Shown here: positions 52,595 through 62,915 of the stretch, piece after piece
How positions within the stretch are numbered: the stretch's first letter is position 1
How the letters are laid out: each line of letters begins with the position of its first letter
Assembly (NCBI RefSeq): GCF_003369915.1
Contig: NC_046676.1
Span: forward strand, 15,606,001 to 15,670,000
DNA from: Drosophila miranda
Taxonomy: Eukaryota; Arthropoda; Insecta; Diptera; Drosophilidae
Reading direction: 5' to 3'
DNA length: 64,000 bases
Position numbers and translations under genes: made by a program
Notes under the pieces: model-generated
Seen by the model: the letters and a program-made list of their open reading frames with translations, nothing else
What the model was told of the DNA's origin: nothing
Database searches by the model: none

Positions 52595-54178
52595 ATGGTT
52601 GTGGGCGTTGGCGCACTGCTTCTGTGGACGCTTGTGACGCTGGTTGTATATCTGGTACTGAAATGGCTACTGGGCAAGCAATACTGGCAAAATCTGGACA
52701 TTCCCTGTGAGGAACCGCATTGGCTGCTGGGGAGCATGTGGGGATTGCGCACCAAGCGAACGTTCAACGATGTCTGGACTGATTACTACAAGAAGTATCG
52801 GCTGAGCGGACCCTTTGCCGGATTCTATTGGTTCCAGCGGCCTGCTGTTTTCGTGCTGGAGCCCTCACTGGCCAAGCTCATATTGATCAAGGAATTCAAC
52901 AAGTTCACGGATCGCGGATTCTTCCACAACCCGGAGGATGATCCCTTGTCTGGGCAGCTGTTTCTGCTGGATGGCCACAAGTGGAAGTCGATGAGGCACA
53001 AGCTGTCGTCCACCTTCACCTCGGGTAAAATGAAGTACATGTTCCCCACCGTGGTCAAAGTGAGTCATGAGTTCACCGAAGTGTTTGGTCAGATGGCGGA
53101 CAAGTCGCCCATCGTTGAGGTCAGAGAACTGCTGGCCAGATTCACCACAGACGTTATAGGCACATGCGCCTTTGGCATTGATTGCAGCAGTCTCAAGGAT
53201 CCCGAAGCCGAGTTCCGTAAGATGGGTCGACGAGCCTTGACAGAGAACCGTCATGGATCTCTTGGCATCGCTTTCCTCAATAGCTTTCCAAAACTATCCC
53301 GCAAGCTGCACTTGAAGATGACAGCCGAGCCCATTGAGCAGTTTTTCATGCGAATCGTCAAGGAGACGGTGAAGTTCAGGGAACAGAACCAGATTCGTCG
53401 CAACGACTTCATGGATCAGTTGATCGATCTGAAAAACAATCAAATAATGAAAACCGAGTCGGGCGACAACATCAACCTCACGATTGAGGAGATTGCCGCC
53501 CAGGCTTTTGTGTTCTTTGCCGCTGGATTTGAGACCTCGTCGACCACGATGGGCTTTGCTCTGTATGAGCTGGCTCAGCACCCAGACATTCAGCAGCGGG
53601 TGAGAGAGGAGTGCCAGGAGGTTATACGGAAGTATGGCGGTGAATTGACCTACGAGAGCATGAAGGAACTAGTGTACCTCGATCAGGTGATATCTGGTGA
53701 GTAAATAGAGTTCAATTTTCAATATCACCATTCCTTAAACTTTCTCTTCTCTCCTTTAGAAACTCTTCGCTTGTATACGGTCCTGCCCGTCTTGAATCGC
53801 GAATGCTTGGAGGACTTTGTTGTTCCAGATAATCCAAAGTACGTGATCAAGAAGGGAATGCCCATTCTAATACCAGCCGGACCCATGCATCGCGATGAGA
53901 GGTTCTACCCCAATCCTGATGCTTTCAACCCGGACAACTTCTCGCCCGAACGCGTTAAGAATCGCGACTCAGTGGAGTGGCTGCCCTTCGGAGACGGTCC
54001 CCGCAACTGTATCGGAATGCGTTTTGGCCAGATGCAAGCCCGCATTGGAATGGCCATGCTCCTGAAGGATTTCAAATTCTCCGTGTGCGACGAGACGGCT
54101 TTTCCTATTAAGTACGACTTGGAAAGCTTCTTGATAGCCAGTAAAACTGGCATTTCACTGCGAGTGGAACGTGTTTAA
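52595..54178 (+). CDS. Cytochrome P450, CYP6A subfamily, two exons
   Basis: Exons 52595-53696 and 53760-54178, 506 residues. Anchor MVVGVGALLLWTLVTLVVYL, then hinge-like DIPCEEPHWLLGS (Cys in place of His in the usual IPHD), C-helix WKSMRHK, I-helix [12 protein letters not shown]-helix ETLRLYT with the shared intron splitting Glu, FSPERVKNRD in the PERF position, heme loop [10 protein letters not shown], end LRVERV. Clearly divergent from the gene upstream (for example YWFQRPAVFV against YFFQKPSAFI), so this is an old duplicate pair. Confidence 0.92.
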
Positions 54179-55123
54179 CAATTACACACACAGCAACATA
54201 TACTCGTGCATCTCGTATTTCGAAAATACCTACATATGTACAAACAGCAGCTTCTACCTCACCTTGTATTTACCCAAATATGTTATTAATCTGTATAAAA
54301 TTGCTTGATATTACATCATGCTTGATCGAGCGTAGTATGGAGGTCTGGGTTTAATTGGTGTCCGTGAATTAGATAGATATAAATGTTAAATTGCAGGCAT
54401 ATGCATGTACATATGTACATCAGTCACACATCAAACTATTCTTTGCATTTATATGAGTCATGCTCGCTTGACTCATTATTTGTTATCTTTTAGCCCTAGA
54501 AAAGATTATACTTTTAACAGTAACCATATAAATGATTATGATAATAATAATCTAGGATTGTGTCCTCACTATCCTTCTCTAATAATAAAGCTCGAGCAAT
54601 AAAGCTCTGGAAAAAATATGTACCTACTATTTTTCTATTTACGTCGTAATTTGTATACTCGATACTCCAAATGGGTATTCTGATCGGCACTACTGTAGAG
54701 AAACCTATAAAGCTCAAACAGCAGATACTCTTTAATTATATAATACTCATTTATATATTCATATTTTTACTATACTATATATGTGTAAATATTTTAACCT
54801 GTTACGAATAACACTCTGCTCTCTGAATAGTCTCGGTTTGTTGATTGAAAATTCGATCTGCTGTCTGTCTACGAAGCGAACAATGTGTGGGAATACTGAT
54901 CTAACTTTTTTCGTTCGTTGTGAAATAGCAACCACTGCCTCTTATGGGGTTTCGCTTGTGTTTCGAGGTTTCCACAATTAGAGAATTCATAGTTTATTTT
55001 TAGAGAGTTTCCTTGAGTCTTTCCCCCTTTCCCCTTAGTCTATTCTGAAAGCTTTTTTCCCATCTGCCACCGCGCTATATTGTTTTAATCTCAAGTAATT
55101 ATATTAGATTTTATTTAATTTGA
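54179..55123. other. Convergent intergenic region between + and - strand CYP6A genes
   Basis: AT-rich 3' flanks with no gene. A minus-strand AATAAA (55114-55109) lies about 10 bases beyond the stop of the next gene. This is the point where cluster orientation switches. Confidence 0.5.
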
Positions 55124-56713
55124 TTATCGCGGAACCTTGCTAACATTGAGATGGACTCCTCCTTCGGAACATAAGAGAACATCGGTGACCTTGAACTTGA
55201 GCGGCACAGTCGTCTTTGTGGGGTGGACCTCAAACTTGAAATTGTGAATAAGCAGGGCCAGTCCGACCACGATCTGCATGCGGCCAAAGCGTAGGCCGAT
55301 GCAGGTTCGCGGACCGTCACCGAAGGGCAGGAAAGTGCAGGGAGGTCGCTGCAGCACTTGATCCTCGTCGAAACGCTCGGGTTTGAACTTCTCCGGCTCC
55401 GGATAGAACTCGGGATCATGATGAATACCCAAGGTGGGGATAACAACGCCAGTGCCTGGCTCAATGAAATACTTTCCATTGGGATGCTCGTACCGCTGAG
55501 TGCATATGCGAATCAAATGACCCACAACGGGATTCTTTCGTAAGGTTTCTAAGGACGGAAATTAAGAAGAATGTTATGCAAATCGCAGAGTTGATCAATA
55601 TGAGTCTAATTGATAGACTGACTCACCATCGATGACCTTGTCCAGATACGTCAGCTCCCGAATGCTTTCATAGTTCAATTGGCCGTTGTATTTCGCCATC
55701 ACCGTGTCAGTCTCCGTCCTCAGCTTATCCTGGATGTCCTGGTTCACGGCCAGTTCATGGAGAGCGAAGCCCAACGAAGTCGAAGAGGTATCGAAGCCAG
55801 CCAAGAAGAAGATAAAGGCCTGGGCAGCCAACTCGTTAAAACTGATGCCATCCTGCTTGTTGCCCTTATCGTACTTGATCATCATATCAATCAGCATGTC
55901 CATGAAATCGTTTCGTTTGACATTATCCTTTAACCGATAGTCGACGGTTTCTCTAACGATTTTCATATAGAAATCCTCGACTTTCTGGACGGTTTCCTTC
56001 ATTCGCAACTTTGCTGCCAGCTTGGGTGCACCGAAAAAGAACAAGTCCGCTGTTTTTCCATAGCGCCGCTCAGTGATGGCAGCCTTGCCCATGGTGACAA
56101 ATTCTGCATTGGGGTTCCGCAAACTGTTGCACTCCAGGCCGAAGGCACAGCTTCCGATCACATCTGCGCTGAAGCGGGACACCAGATCGGCGACATTCAG
56201 GGGCTGGGGCCCTCCGGTGATTTTCTCAGCGAATACCCGGATCATCTCATCGCCAATTTCCAGTACTGTGGGGAACATAATCTTCATTTTGCCCGAGGTG
56301 AATGTGGGGGTCATCTTTTGGCGGAGCTGTCGCCACTTTTGGCCTTCGATGGCCACTAGATGATTGGTCAGGGGGTCGTCTTTTTCATTATGGAAAAGTC
56401 CGCGATCATGAAACTTGTCAAACTCGCGGATCAATACGGTTTTCACAAAATCAATATCAGTGACAATCGCACTTTTCTTCAGATAGAGGTAAAATCCTAC
56501 AAATGGTCCATCGGTCTTGCCCTTGTATTTGCAGTAGGTTTCCCGGAAGAGATCCGCAATTTGCCTTGTCTTCATAAGCTCGCTAGTATTCCCCTTTGGA
56601 ATATTGGGTGGGTCATGGGGAATGCCGCGACGTTTCCAGTAAGAAAAGTTTTGATGAACCCACCATACGGCGAGTGAAATAACACCGACCAGAAATACGA
56701 TTATAATGGCCAT
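55124..56713 (-). CDS. Cytochrome P450, CYP6A subfamily, two exons
   Basis: Exons in transcript order 56713-55627 and 55548-55124, 503 residues. Anchor MAIIIVFLVGVISLAVWWV; hinge GIPHDPP; C-helix WRQLRQK; I-helix AGFDTSSTSLG; K-helix ETLRKNPVV with the usual split Glu codon; FKPERFDEDQ; heme loop FGDGPRTCIG, where Thr replaces the Asn found in all other genes of this cluster; end VSKVPR. Promoter motifs suggest a leader of only about 12 bases (separate entry). First of four tandem minus-strand copies. Confidence 0.92.
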
Positions 56714-56724
56714 TACGAAAATAC

Positions 56725-56758
56725 TGAACCGTCCTGTAATAGCGTTTTGCTTTTTATA
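56725..56758 (-). promoter_or_regulatory. Core promoter with a very short leader
   Basis: On the minus strand, TATAAAAA at 56758-56751 and initiator TTCAGT with A at 56725, 33 bases from the start of the box. The ATG is at 56713, so the predicted 5' UTR is about 12 bases. Confidence 0.6.
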
Positions 56759-57600
56759 TTAGATTCTCTCTTTAATCTGCATCGACGCTCTTTATTTCAT
56801 CCGATAAAGAGACGCCAGTTAACAATAACAAATCGCCAGTCACCGTTACGAGGCAAAGCAACCGGGCTGGACAGAGTGAAAGCTCTTTCTTCACATTTTG
56901 CTCTTTTAGCTTTTGCTGATTGAGTCAATTGCAAGTAATCGATATGTTTGAAAACGTTTTTAAATTTGAATTATCCTGCACTAATTTAGAACTATTCATG
57001 CTTTCACACCAAGCAGGTGAGGACTTTAGTCCTAGCCGTTCCAAAAATTACAACCAGAAGCTAACGAAAAGATGGAGATGGATGAAAACGATGCTGGTAA
57101 CGAATAAGTATTTCGAATTAATGTATATGTTTACAGAGATTTAAGAGTAGTCTCTTTGTTTAAGACACCTTTTTGAGAGTAATCAAATGAGCGCTCGCCA
57201 AATGTTTCAGGCAGCGATTGGTGAGCAATATGTACACTGCGCAAACAAATAGGCACAAACAGGTTTTCGTATGTTCCACTAATGGCAGTTAAAGATCTTC
57301 TTTCGATTCTGATTCTGTTGGTTTTGCTATTATATAACTGAACAGAACCTGGCGATGCATCTGAGATAGCATTCCCGACCCCGCTATACAATACATTATG
57401 GGTTTCAGCTTTATAGGTTTCCATACAATACTGCCGATAAGACCTAAGTCTGCAATCTAATCATACATGTATTGTATGTATTGGATGTTGTAAGAGTGGC
57501 GCAAAAAGCAATTCTTAGCTTCTTTATAAATGTTTAGTTATAGTCATTTTATAACAAAAACTATTTACAACAAAAACCTTTATTTTTTTCATTAAACTTT
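56759..57600. other. Intergenic region between minus-strand CYP6A genes
   Basis: No supported gene. A minus-strand AATAAA (57584-57579) serves the gene starting at 59166. Open frames here are short and without recognisable content. Confidence 0.5.
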
Positions 57601-59166
57601 TCATTTGGAAACCTTTTCGACCTTGAGATAGATTCCGTTTTCGGCAGACAGTAAAATGCTTTTGAGGATTAACTTCATGGGTATTTGCGTCTCCGGAGCG
57701 ACACTGAACCTGTACCCCTTGATCAGGTATGCCAGGCCCACACAGGTTTGCATTATGCCGAAGCGCAGTCCGATGCAGTTGCGTGGACCCTCGCCAAAGG
57801 GCAGCCAGGCGCAGGCGGGTCTGGAGGCGATGGCCTCCTCCGTAAAACGTTCAGGCTTGAATTTCTCGGGTTCGGGATAAATATCAGGATCGTAGTGAAT
57901 ACCCAGAGCCGGGATGACAACAACTGTTCCTTTGGCAATAAAAGTCTTGGGATCTTCGGGTGAAAAATCCAACTGCGTCTTTCGCGTTAAATGCGCAAGA
58001 ACCGGGTACTTCCGAAGAGTTTCTGAAAGGGAATTATAAAATATTAGAGAAACAGAAACCAAATGTAATCCTCACGAGTACTTACCCATTACCACCTGCT
58101 CCAGGTATTTCATTTCTTTGATACCCTCGTAGGTGAACTGATTGTTGTGCTTGGCCAAAACATCGTTGATCTCCTTTCTCAGCTTATCTTGAGTGTCCTG
58201 GTTCTGCGCCAGCTCATAGAGCGCAAAACCCATGGTGGTGGAGCTTGTCTCGAAACCGGCCACAAAGAATATGAATGCCTGTGCCAGGATCTCATTGAAG
58301 GTCAGACCTTCATCAGAGTTGCCCTCCTGCTCTTTCTGGTACATTTCAATTAGACTGTCCATGAAGTCGTTACGCTTTTCCTTAGTCTTCAAGCGATAGT
58401 CGATGGTGTCTCTCACAATCTTTGTGTAGAAGTCCTCAACTTCCTGTACATTCAATTTGAGGCGCAGGGAACGTGAAAGCTTCGGAAAGCCGAATATAAA
58501 GAAATCTAAAAGACCCCAATAACGACGTTCGGTGATGGCTCGCTTGCCAAATGAGACAAAATCCGCATTGGGATTCTGTTGACTATTGCAATTTAGACCA
58601 AAGGCGCAACAGCCTATGACGTCAGCCGTGTAGCGGGCCACCAGATCAACGATTTCAAGAACCTTTTCATCGCCAACCTTGTTGCTGAAGACTTTGTCCA
58701 TCTCCTCACCCACTTTGACCACAATAGGGAACATGTGCTTCATTTTGCCAGACGTAAATGTGGGTGTCAGCTTGTGCCTCAGATGACGCCACTTCTGACC
58801 TTCAATGCTGAACACTGTTGCCGAGAGGGGGTCATCAATTTCATTGTAGAATATGCCTCGGTTTTCGAAATGATTGAAGTCTTTGATGAGCACTCGCTTT
58901 ACCAGATCCAGATCGGTAACCACAGCGGTTCTTGTAAAAAAGAAGTAGAATCCAGCAAACGGGTATTTCGCACTCTTGTACTTCCGATAGTAATCCCTGA
59001 ATATAACTGCTATATGCCGCTTCTTGGGCCAGTCCCCAATGTTCCCGAAAAGTGGGTGGGGCACATCGTGCGGGATACCTCGACGCTGCCAATATCCATG
59101 ACGTCGTCTTGCCGCGAAGAGAACCAGCGACACCACAATGGCAATCAACGCTAGCACCAGCGACAT
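57601..59166 (-). CDS. Cytochrome P450, CYP6A subfamily, tandem copy A
   Basis: Exons in transcript order 59166-58086 and 58022-57601, 500 residues. Start at [17 protein letters not shown]; the frame upstream reaches only a GTG. Hinge GIPHDVPH; C-helix WRHLRHK; I-helix [12 protein letters not shown]-helix ETLRKYPVL with split Glu; [10 protein letters not shown]; heme loop [10 protein letters not shown]; end VEKVSK. Nearly identical to the gene at 60426-61991, without any coding indel, and with an identical 63-bp intron. Exon 1 differs at 15 of 1081 positions (10 replacement, 5 silent by my count). The 3' exon differs more. Confidence 0.92.
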
Positions 59167-59185
59167 TATACTTTCGGTTTGGAAC

Positions 59186-59219
59186 TGGTCCCAGCTTGCC
59201 GTATCCACTACGTTTTATG
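59186..59219 (-). promoter_or_regulatory. Core promoter of copy A with a weakened TATA box
   Basis: Minus strand: CATAAAAC at 59219-59212 and CCAGTTCC initiator with A at 59186. The matching site of copy B is TATAAAAC, so one T-to-C change separates the boxes. Confidence 0.55.
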
Positions 59220-60425
59220 GGTAAGAGAGCTTTTACTCTCCAGCAAGCTTTTGATTGTAGGCTACACTGTCAGCCCACAGAAGTGGTCGACTTTGATACT
59301 ATACTGAAATGCGGCTCTCCGATGGTGAAACTATATAGATCAGTCATACAGGGTATGAAAACGTTGATTCGATTTCTGCAACGCTTGGCAAAATAGCTTC
59401 ATAGAACGTATGAAATCGTTGAAATTACAATGGTTGCTCTTTCTCTTTATTACCCACACACATTGCCGCAGACGAACTCGCTCAAGAGAGCGCGCCTCTT
59501 TATCTCTTCCCCTTTGATCCTCTCTCACTTACACCTAGTAAATAATGGGACAGACAGTGGAGGAGAATAAACATGCATGGCAATAAGACAGGCAGTGGAC
59601 AATAACAAACTGTAAATTGTAAAGAGGGCAACGAAAGAGAATACTGTGAAAAATTTCGTAATGTACAGCTGAAAATAATATTACGATCGGACATATACAT
59701 ACATATGTATGTACACATATGCGCATATAATCAGCATCAAAAGCCGAGCGCCAAGATCTCAAGAACTACAAAAGCTAAAAAAACTAAATTTATTATCCAG
59801 GCTCTTGTGACACACTGTTATAAGTGTATTTCTAAATTTGGCTACTCTCTCTCCCTCCCACACCCTATTTCGTCCTTACGTGTAAAATATATTGTAAAGT
59901 TGTAAAGGTTACATAAATCATAAGAGCAGAGCCGCGGCAGGGGCCACGTTCCCGCTCGTTTTGTTATACCCGATATTAGATTTGTGGTGAAATTGGATGT
60001 GTGTAACGTCCAGAAGGAAGCGTTTCCGACCCCATATATGTATTCTTGATCAGCTTCAATAGCCGAGTCGATTGAGCCATGTCTGTCTGTCCGTCTGTCC
60101 GTCCCTATGAGCGCCTAGTGCTCGGAAACTATAAGAGACCTCTGTAATATCTCACTGTTACAAGTATACATATTTCTAAACTTCGCCCCGACCTCTTCCG
60201 CTCTCCACAATGGGCGAAATTATTATGTGGCATCCACAATTTCAAAGATACGAGAAAACAAAAAACGCAGAATCGTAGAGAATGACTATATCTTTTAGAC
60301 TGCAGAATCTGAGCCGGATCGTATTATTATTATAGCCAGAATGATGAAAACAATTTTATTCTTTCTCTCTCTGTCTGTCTCATGTCGTAAAAGTAATAAA
60401 AATTTGTATTTTATTCATTAACTTT
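59220..60425. other. Spacer between tandem CYP6A copies A and B
   Basis: Unique AT-rich sequence with the repeat at 59964-60385 inserted. Minus-strand AATAAA at 60415-60410 serves copy B. No gene seen. Confidence 0.6.
59964..60385 (+). mobile_element. DINE-1/mini-me-like repeat with GTCY core
   Basis: Starts TTATACCCGATATTAG, then GTGTAACGTCCAGAAGGAAG, a GTCT/GTCC run near 60085-60105, GCGCCTAGTGCTC, a block reading TTCGCCCC, and GAAAACAAAAAACGCAGAAT near 60253. The order and the GTCY proto-microsatellite match remembered mini-me/DINE-1 structure. The same blocks occur in reverse orientation at 6194-7390. Non-coding and degenerate. Confidence 0.7.
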
Positions 60426-61991
60426 TCATTTGGAAACCGTTTCGACCTTAAGATAGATTCCATTTTCGGCAGACAGTAAAAAACTTTTGAGGACAAACTT
60501 TATGGGTATTTGCGTCTCCGGAGCGACACTGAACCTGTATCCCTTGATCAGGTATGCCAGGCCTACACAGGTTTGCATTATGCCGAAGCGCAGTCCGATG
60601 CAGTTGCGTGGACCCTCGCCAAAGGGCAGCCAGGCGCAGGCGGGTCTGGAGGCGATGGCCTCCTCCGTAAAACGTTCAGGCTTGAATTTCTCGGGTTCGG
60701 GATAAATATCAGGATCGTAGTGAATACCCAGAGCCGGGATGACAACTGTTGTTCCTTTGGAAATGAAATTCTTCGGATCTTCGGGTGAAAAATCCAACTG
60801 CGTCTTTCGCGTTAAATGCGCAAGAGCCGGGTACTTCCGAAGAGTTTCTGAAAGGGAATTATAAAATATTAGAGAAACAGAAACCAAATGTAATCCTCAC
60901 GAGTACTTACCCATTACCACCTGCTCCAGGTATTTCATTTCTTTGATACCCTCGTAGGTGAACTGATTGTTGTGCTTGGCCAAAACATCGTTGATCTCCT
61001 TTCTCAGCTTATCTTGAGTGTCCTGGTTCTGCGCCAGCTCATAGAGCGCAAAGCCCATGGTGGTGGAGCTTGTCTCGAAACCGGCCACAAAGAATATGAA
61101 TGCCTGTGCCAGGATCTCATTGAAGGTCAGACCTTCATCAGAGTTGCCCTCCTGCTCTTTCTGGTACATTTCAATCAGACTGTCCATGAAGTCGTTACGC
61201 TTTTCCTTAGTCTTCAAGCGATAGTCGATGGTGTCTCTCACAATCTTTGTGTAGAAGTCCTCAACTTCCTGTACATTCAATTTGAGGCGCAGGGAACGTG
61301 AAAGCTTCGGAAAGCCGAATATAATGAAATCTAATAGACCCTTATAGCGACGTTCGCTGAGGGCTCGCTTGCCAAATGAGACAAAATCCGCATTGGGATT
61401 CTGTTGACTATTGCAATTTAGACCAAAGGCGCAATTGCCTATGACGTCAGCCGTGTAGCGGGCCACCAGATCAACGATTTCAAGAACCTTTTCATCGCCA
61501 ACCTTGTTGCTGAAGACTTTGTCCATCTCCTCACCCACTTTGACCACAATAGGGAACATGTGCTTCATTTTGCCAGACGTAAATGTGGGTGTCAGCTTGT
61601 GCCTCAGATGACGCCACTTCTGACCTTCAATGCTGAACACTGTTGCCGAGAGGGGGTCATCAATTTCATTGTAGAATATGCCTCGGTTTTCGAAATGATT
61701 GAAGTCTTTGATGAGCACTCGCTTTACCAGATCCAGATCGGTAACCACAGCTGTTCTTGTAAAAAAGAAGTAGAATCCAGCAAACGGGTAGTTCGCACTC
61801 TTGTACTTCCGATAGTAATCGCTGAATATAACTGCTATTTGCCGCTTCTTGGGCCAGTCCCCAATGTTCCCGAAAAGTGGGTGGGGCACATCGTGCGGGA
61901 TACCTCGACGCTGCCAATATCCATGACGTCGTCTTGCCGCGAAGAGAACCAGCGACACCACAATGGCAATCAACGCTAGCACCAGCGACAT
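60426..61991 (-). CDS. Cytochrome P450, CYP6A subfamily, tandem copy B
   Basis: Exons in transcript order 61991-60911 and 60847-60426, 500 residues, exactly 2825 bp from copy A throughout. All P450 landmarks are as in copy A. Replacements in exon 1 include His/Gln, Arg/Ser and Lys/Asn near the start, Cys/Asn before CAFG, and Ile/Leu, Thr/Ser, Trp/Lys, Phe/Ile around [10 protein letters not shown], a stretch close to the F-helix and substrate recognition site 2 in P450s. In exon 2, Val/Ala after KYP and several changes in the last 30 codons. An intact TATA box lies upstream. Confidence 0.92.
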
Positions 61992-62010
61992 TATACTTTC
62001 GGTTTGGAAC

Positions 62011-62044
62011 TGGTCCCAGCTTGCCGTATCCACTAAGTTTTATA
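62011..62044 (-). promoter_or_regulatory. Core promoter of copy B
   Basis: Minus strand: TATAAAAC at 62044-62037 and CCAGTTCC initiator with A at 62011, 33 bases apart. Homology with copy A continues through this box and then stops, so the duplicated unit (or the converted tract) includes the core promoter. Confidence 0.6.
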
Positions 62045-62915
62045 GGTAAAAGCTCCCGCTATCTCTTGGCCGAAACTTTAAACGACATGTTTTATTGTAG
62101 CCGAAATTGTACTCCGTCTGCTCGCATTATCTACACCTGGCGCTGTTTGTGAGGTCTAGTTTGAATCCACGCGCGGCTTTAAGACAGTGACTTGTGAGTA
62201 ATTCCACTAGCAGTCTGCAGTCCTACTGTTTACTATGGTTACGATTTCTACTTATCGTACGAATGACCTAAGTAAATAGTGAGCAATAAAGCGCTAAGAT
62301 TTTGAGTGGAAATGCACTTCTAACCTGAGTAAAAATGCTACTGGTAGTAGGATGTAGCTATGAATAAGAATGATACGAGTAATAACCTATAGGATATCTG
62401 TAGACGTAAAAAAACTTCAAAAACTGTAAATAAACCGCACATTTTTACAAACAGCTGGTTTATTTGGCTAGGAACCATTCCAACAAAAAAGCCAAAACAA
62501 ATTACCATACTCTATTTCGATATATGTTTGTATAAGATTAATGTAGGTAATTCTTCAGAATTTAAATAATATGATGAAATACGAGTATTAAAATACCAAA
62601 ATTTTTCGCCCAGTTACGGCGTTATACTCCTTTAACATACTTTAATTGATAAACGTATAGATAGTGTTTGCACCCAAAACAAGAATTAATCAATATTCGT
62701 ATAACCACAAACTTGATAGGGAATTTTTTGAGGGTTACGATTATTATTCACGCCTAGAAGGCAGGGTACACAATATTGCCTCGAAACATACCTAAATGAT
62801 TATTATTTATTTGCTTAAATATATGTATGTATGATAAAAAAATTCATGTTTCATATTATATTAAAATTAGTTTGTGAACACAATTCTGGTATCTCTATTG
62901 TCGTGGGTACCGCTA
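62045..62915. other. Intergenic region upstream of copy B
   Basis: AT-rich; holds the distal promoter of copy B and the 3' flank of the last P450. Minus-strand AATAAA-type signals occur near 62803-62810. Nothing else is supported. Confidence 0.5.

Noticed and set aside
57131-57424. 97-codon minus-strand frame considered as a P450 pseudogene fragment
   Set aside because: Contains no ExxR, PERF or heme-loop remnant and no resemblance to neighbouring copies.
59167-59208. Upstream extension of CYP6A copies A and B beginning MDTASW
   Set aside because: The codon is GTG, not ATG, and lies upstream of or at the predicted initiator.
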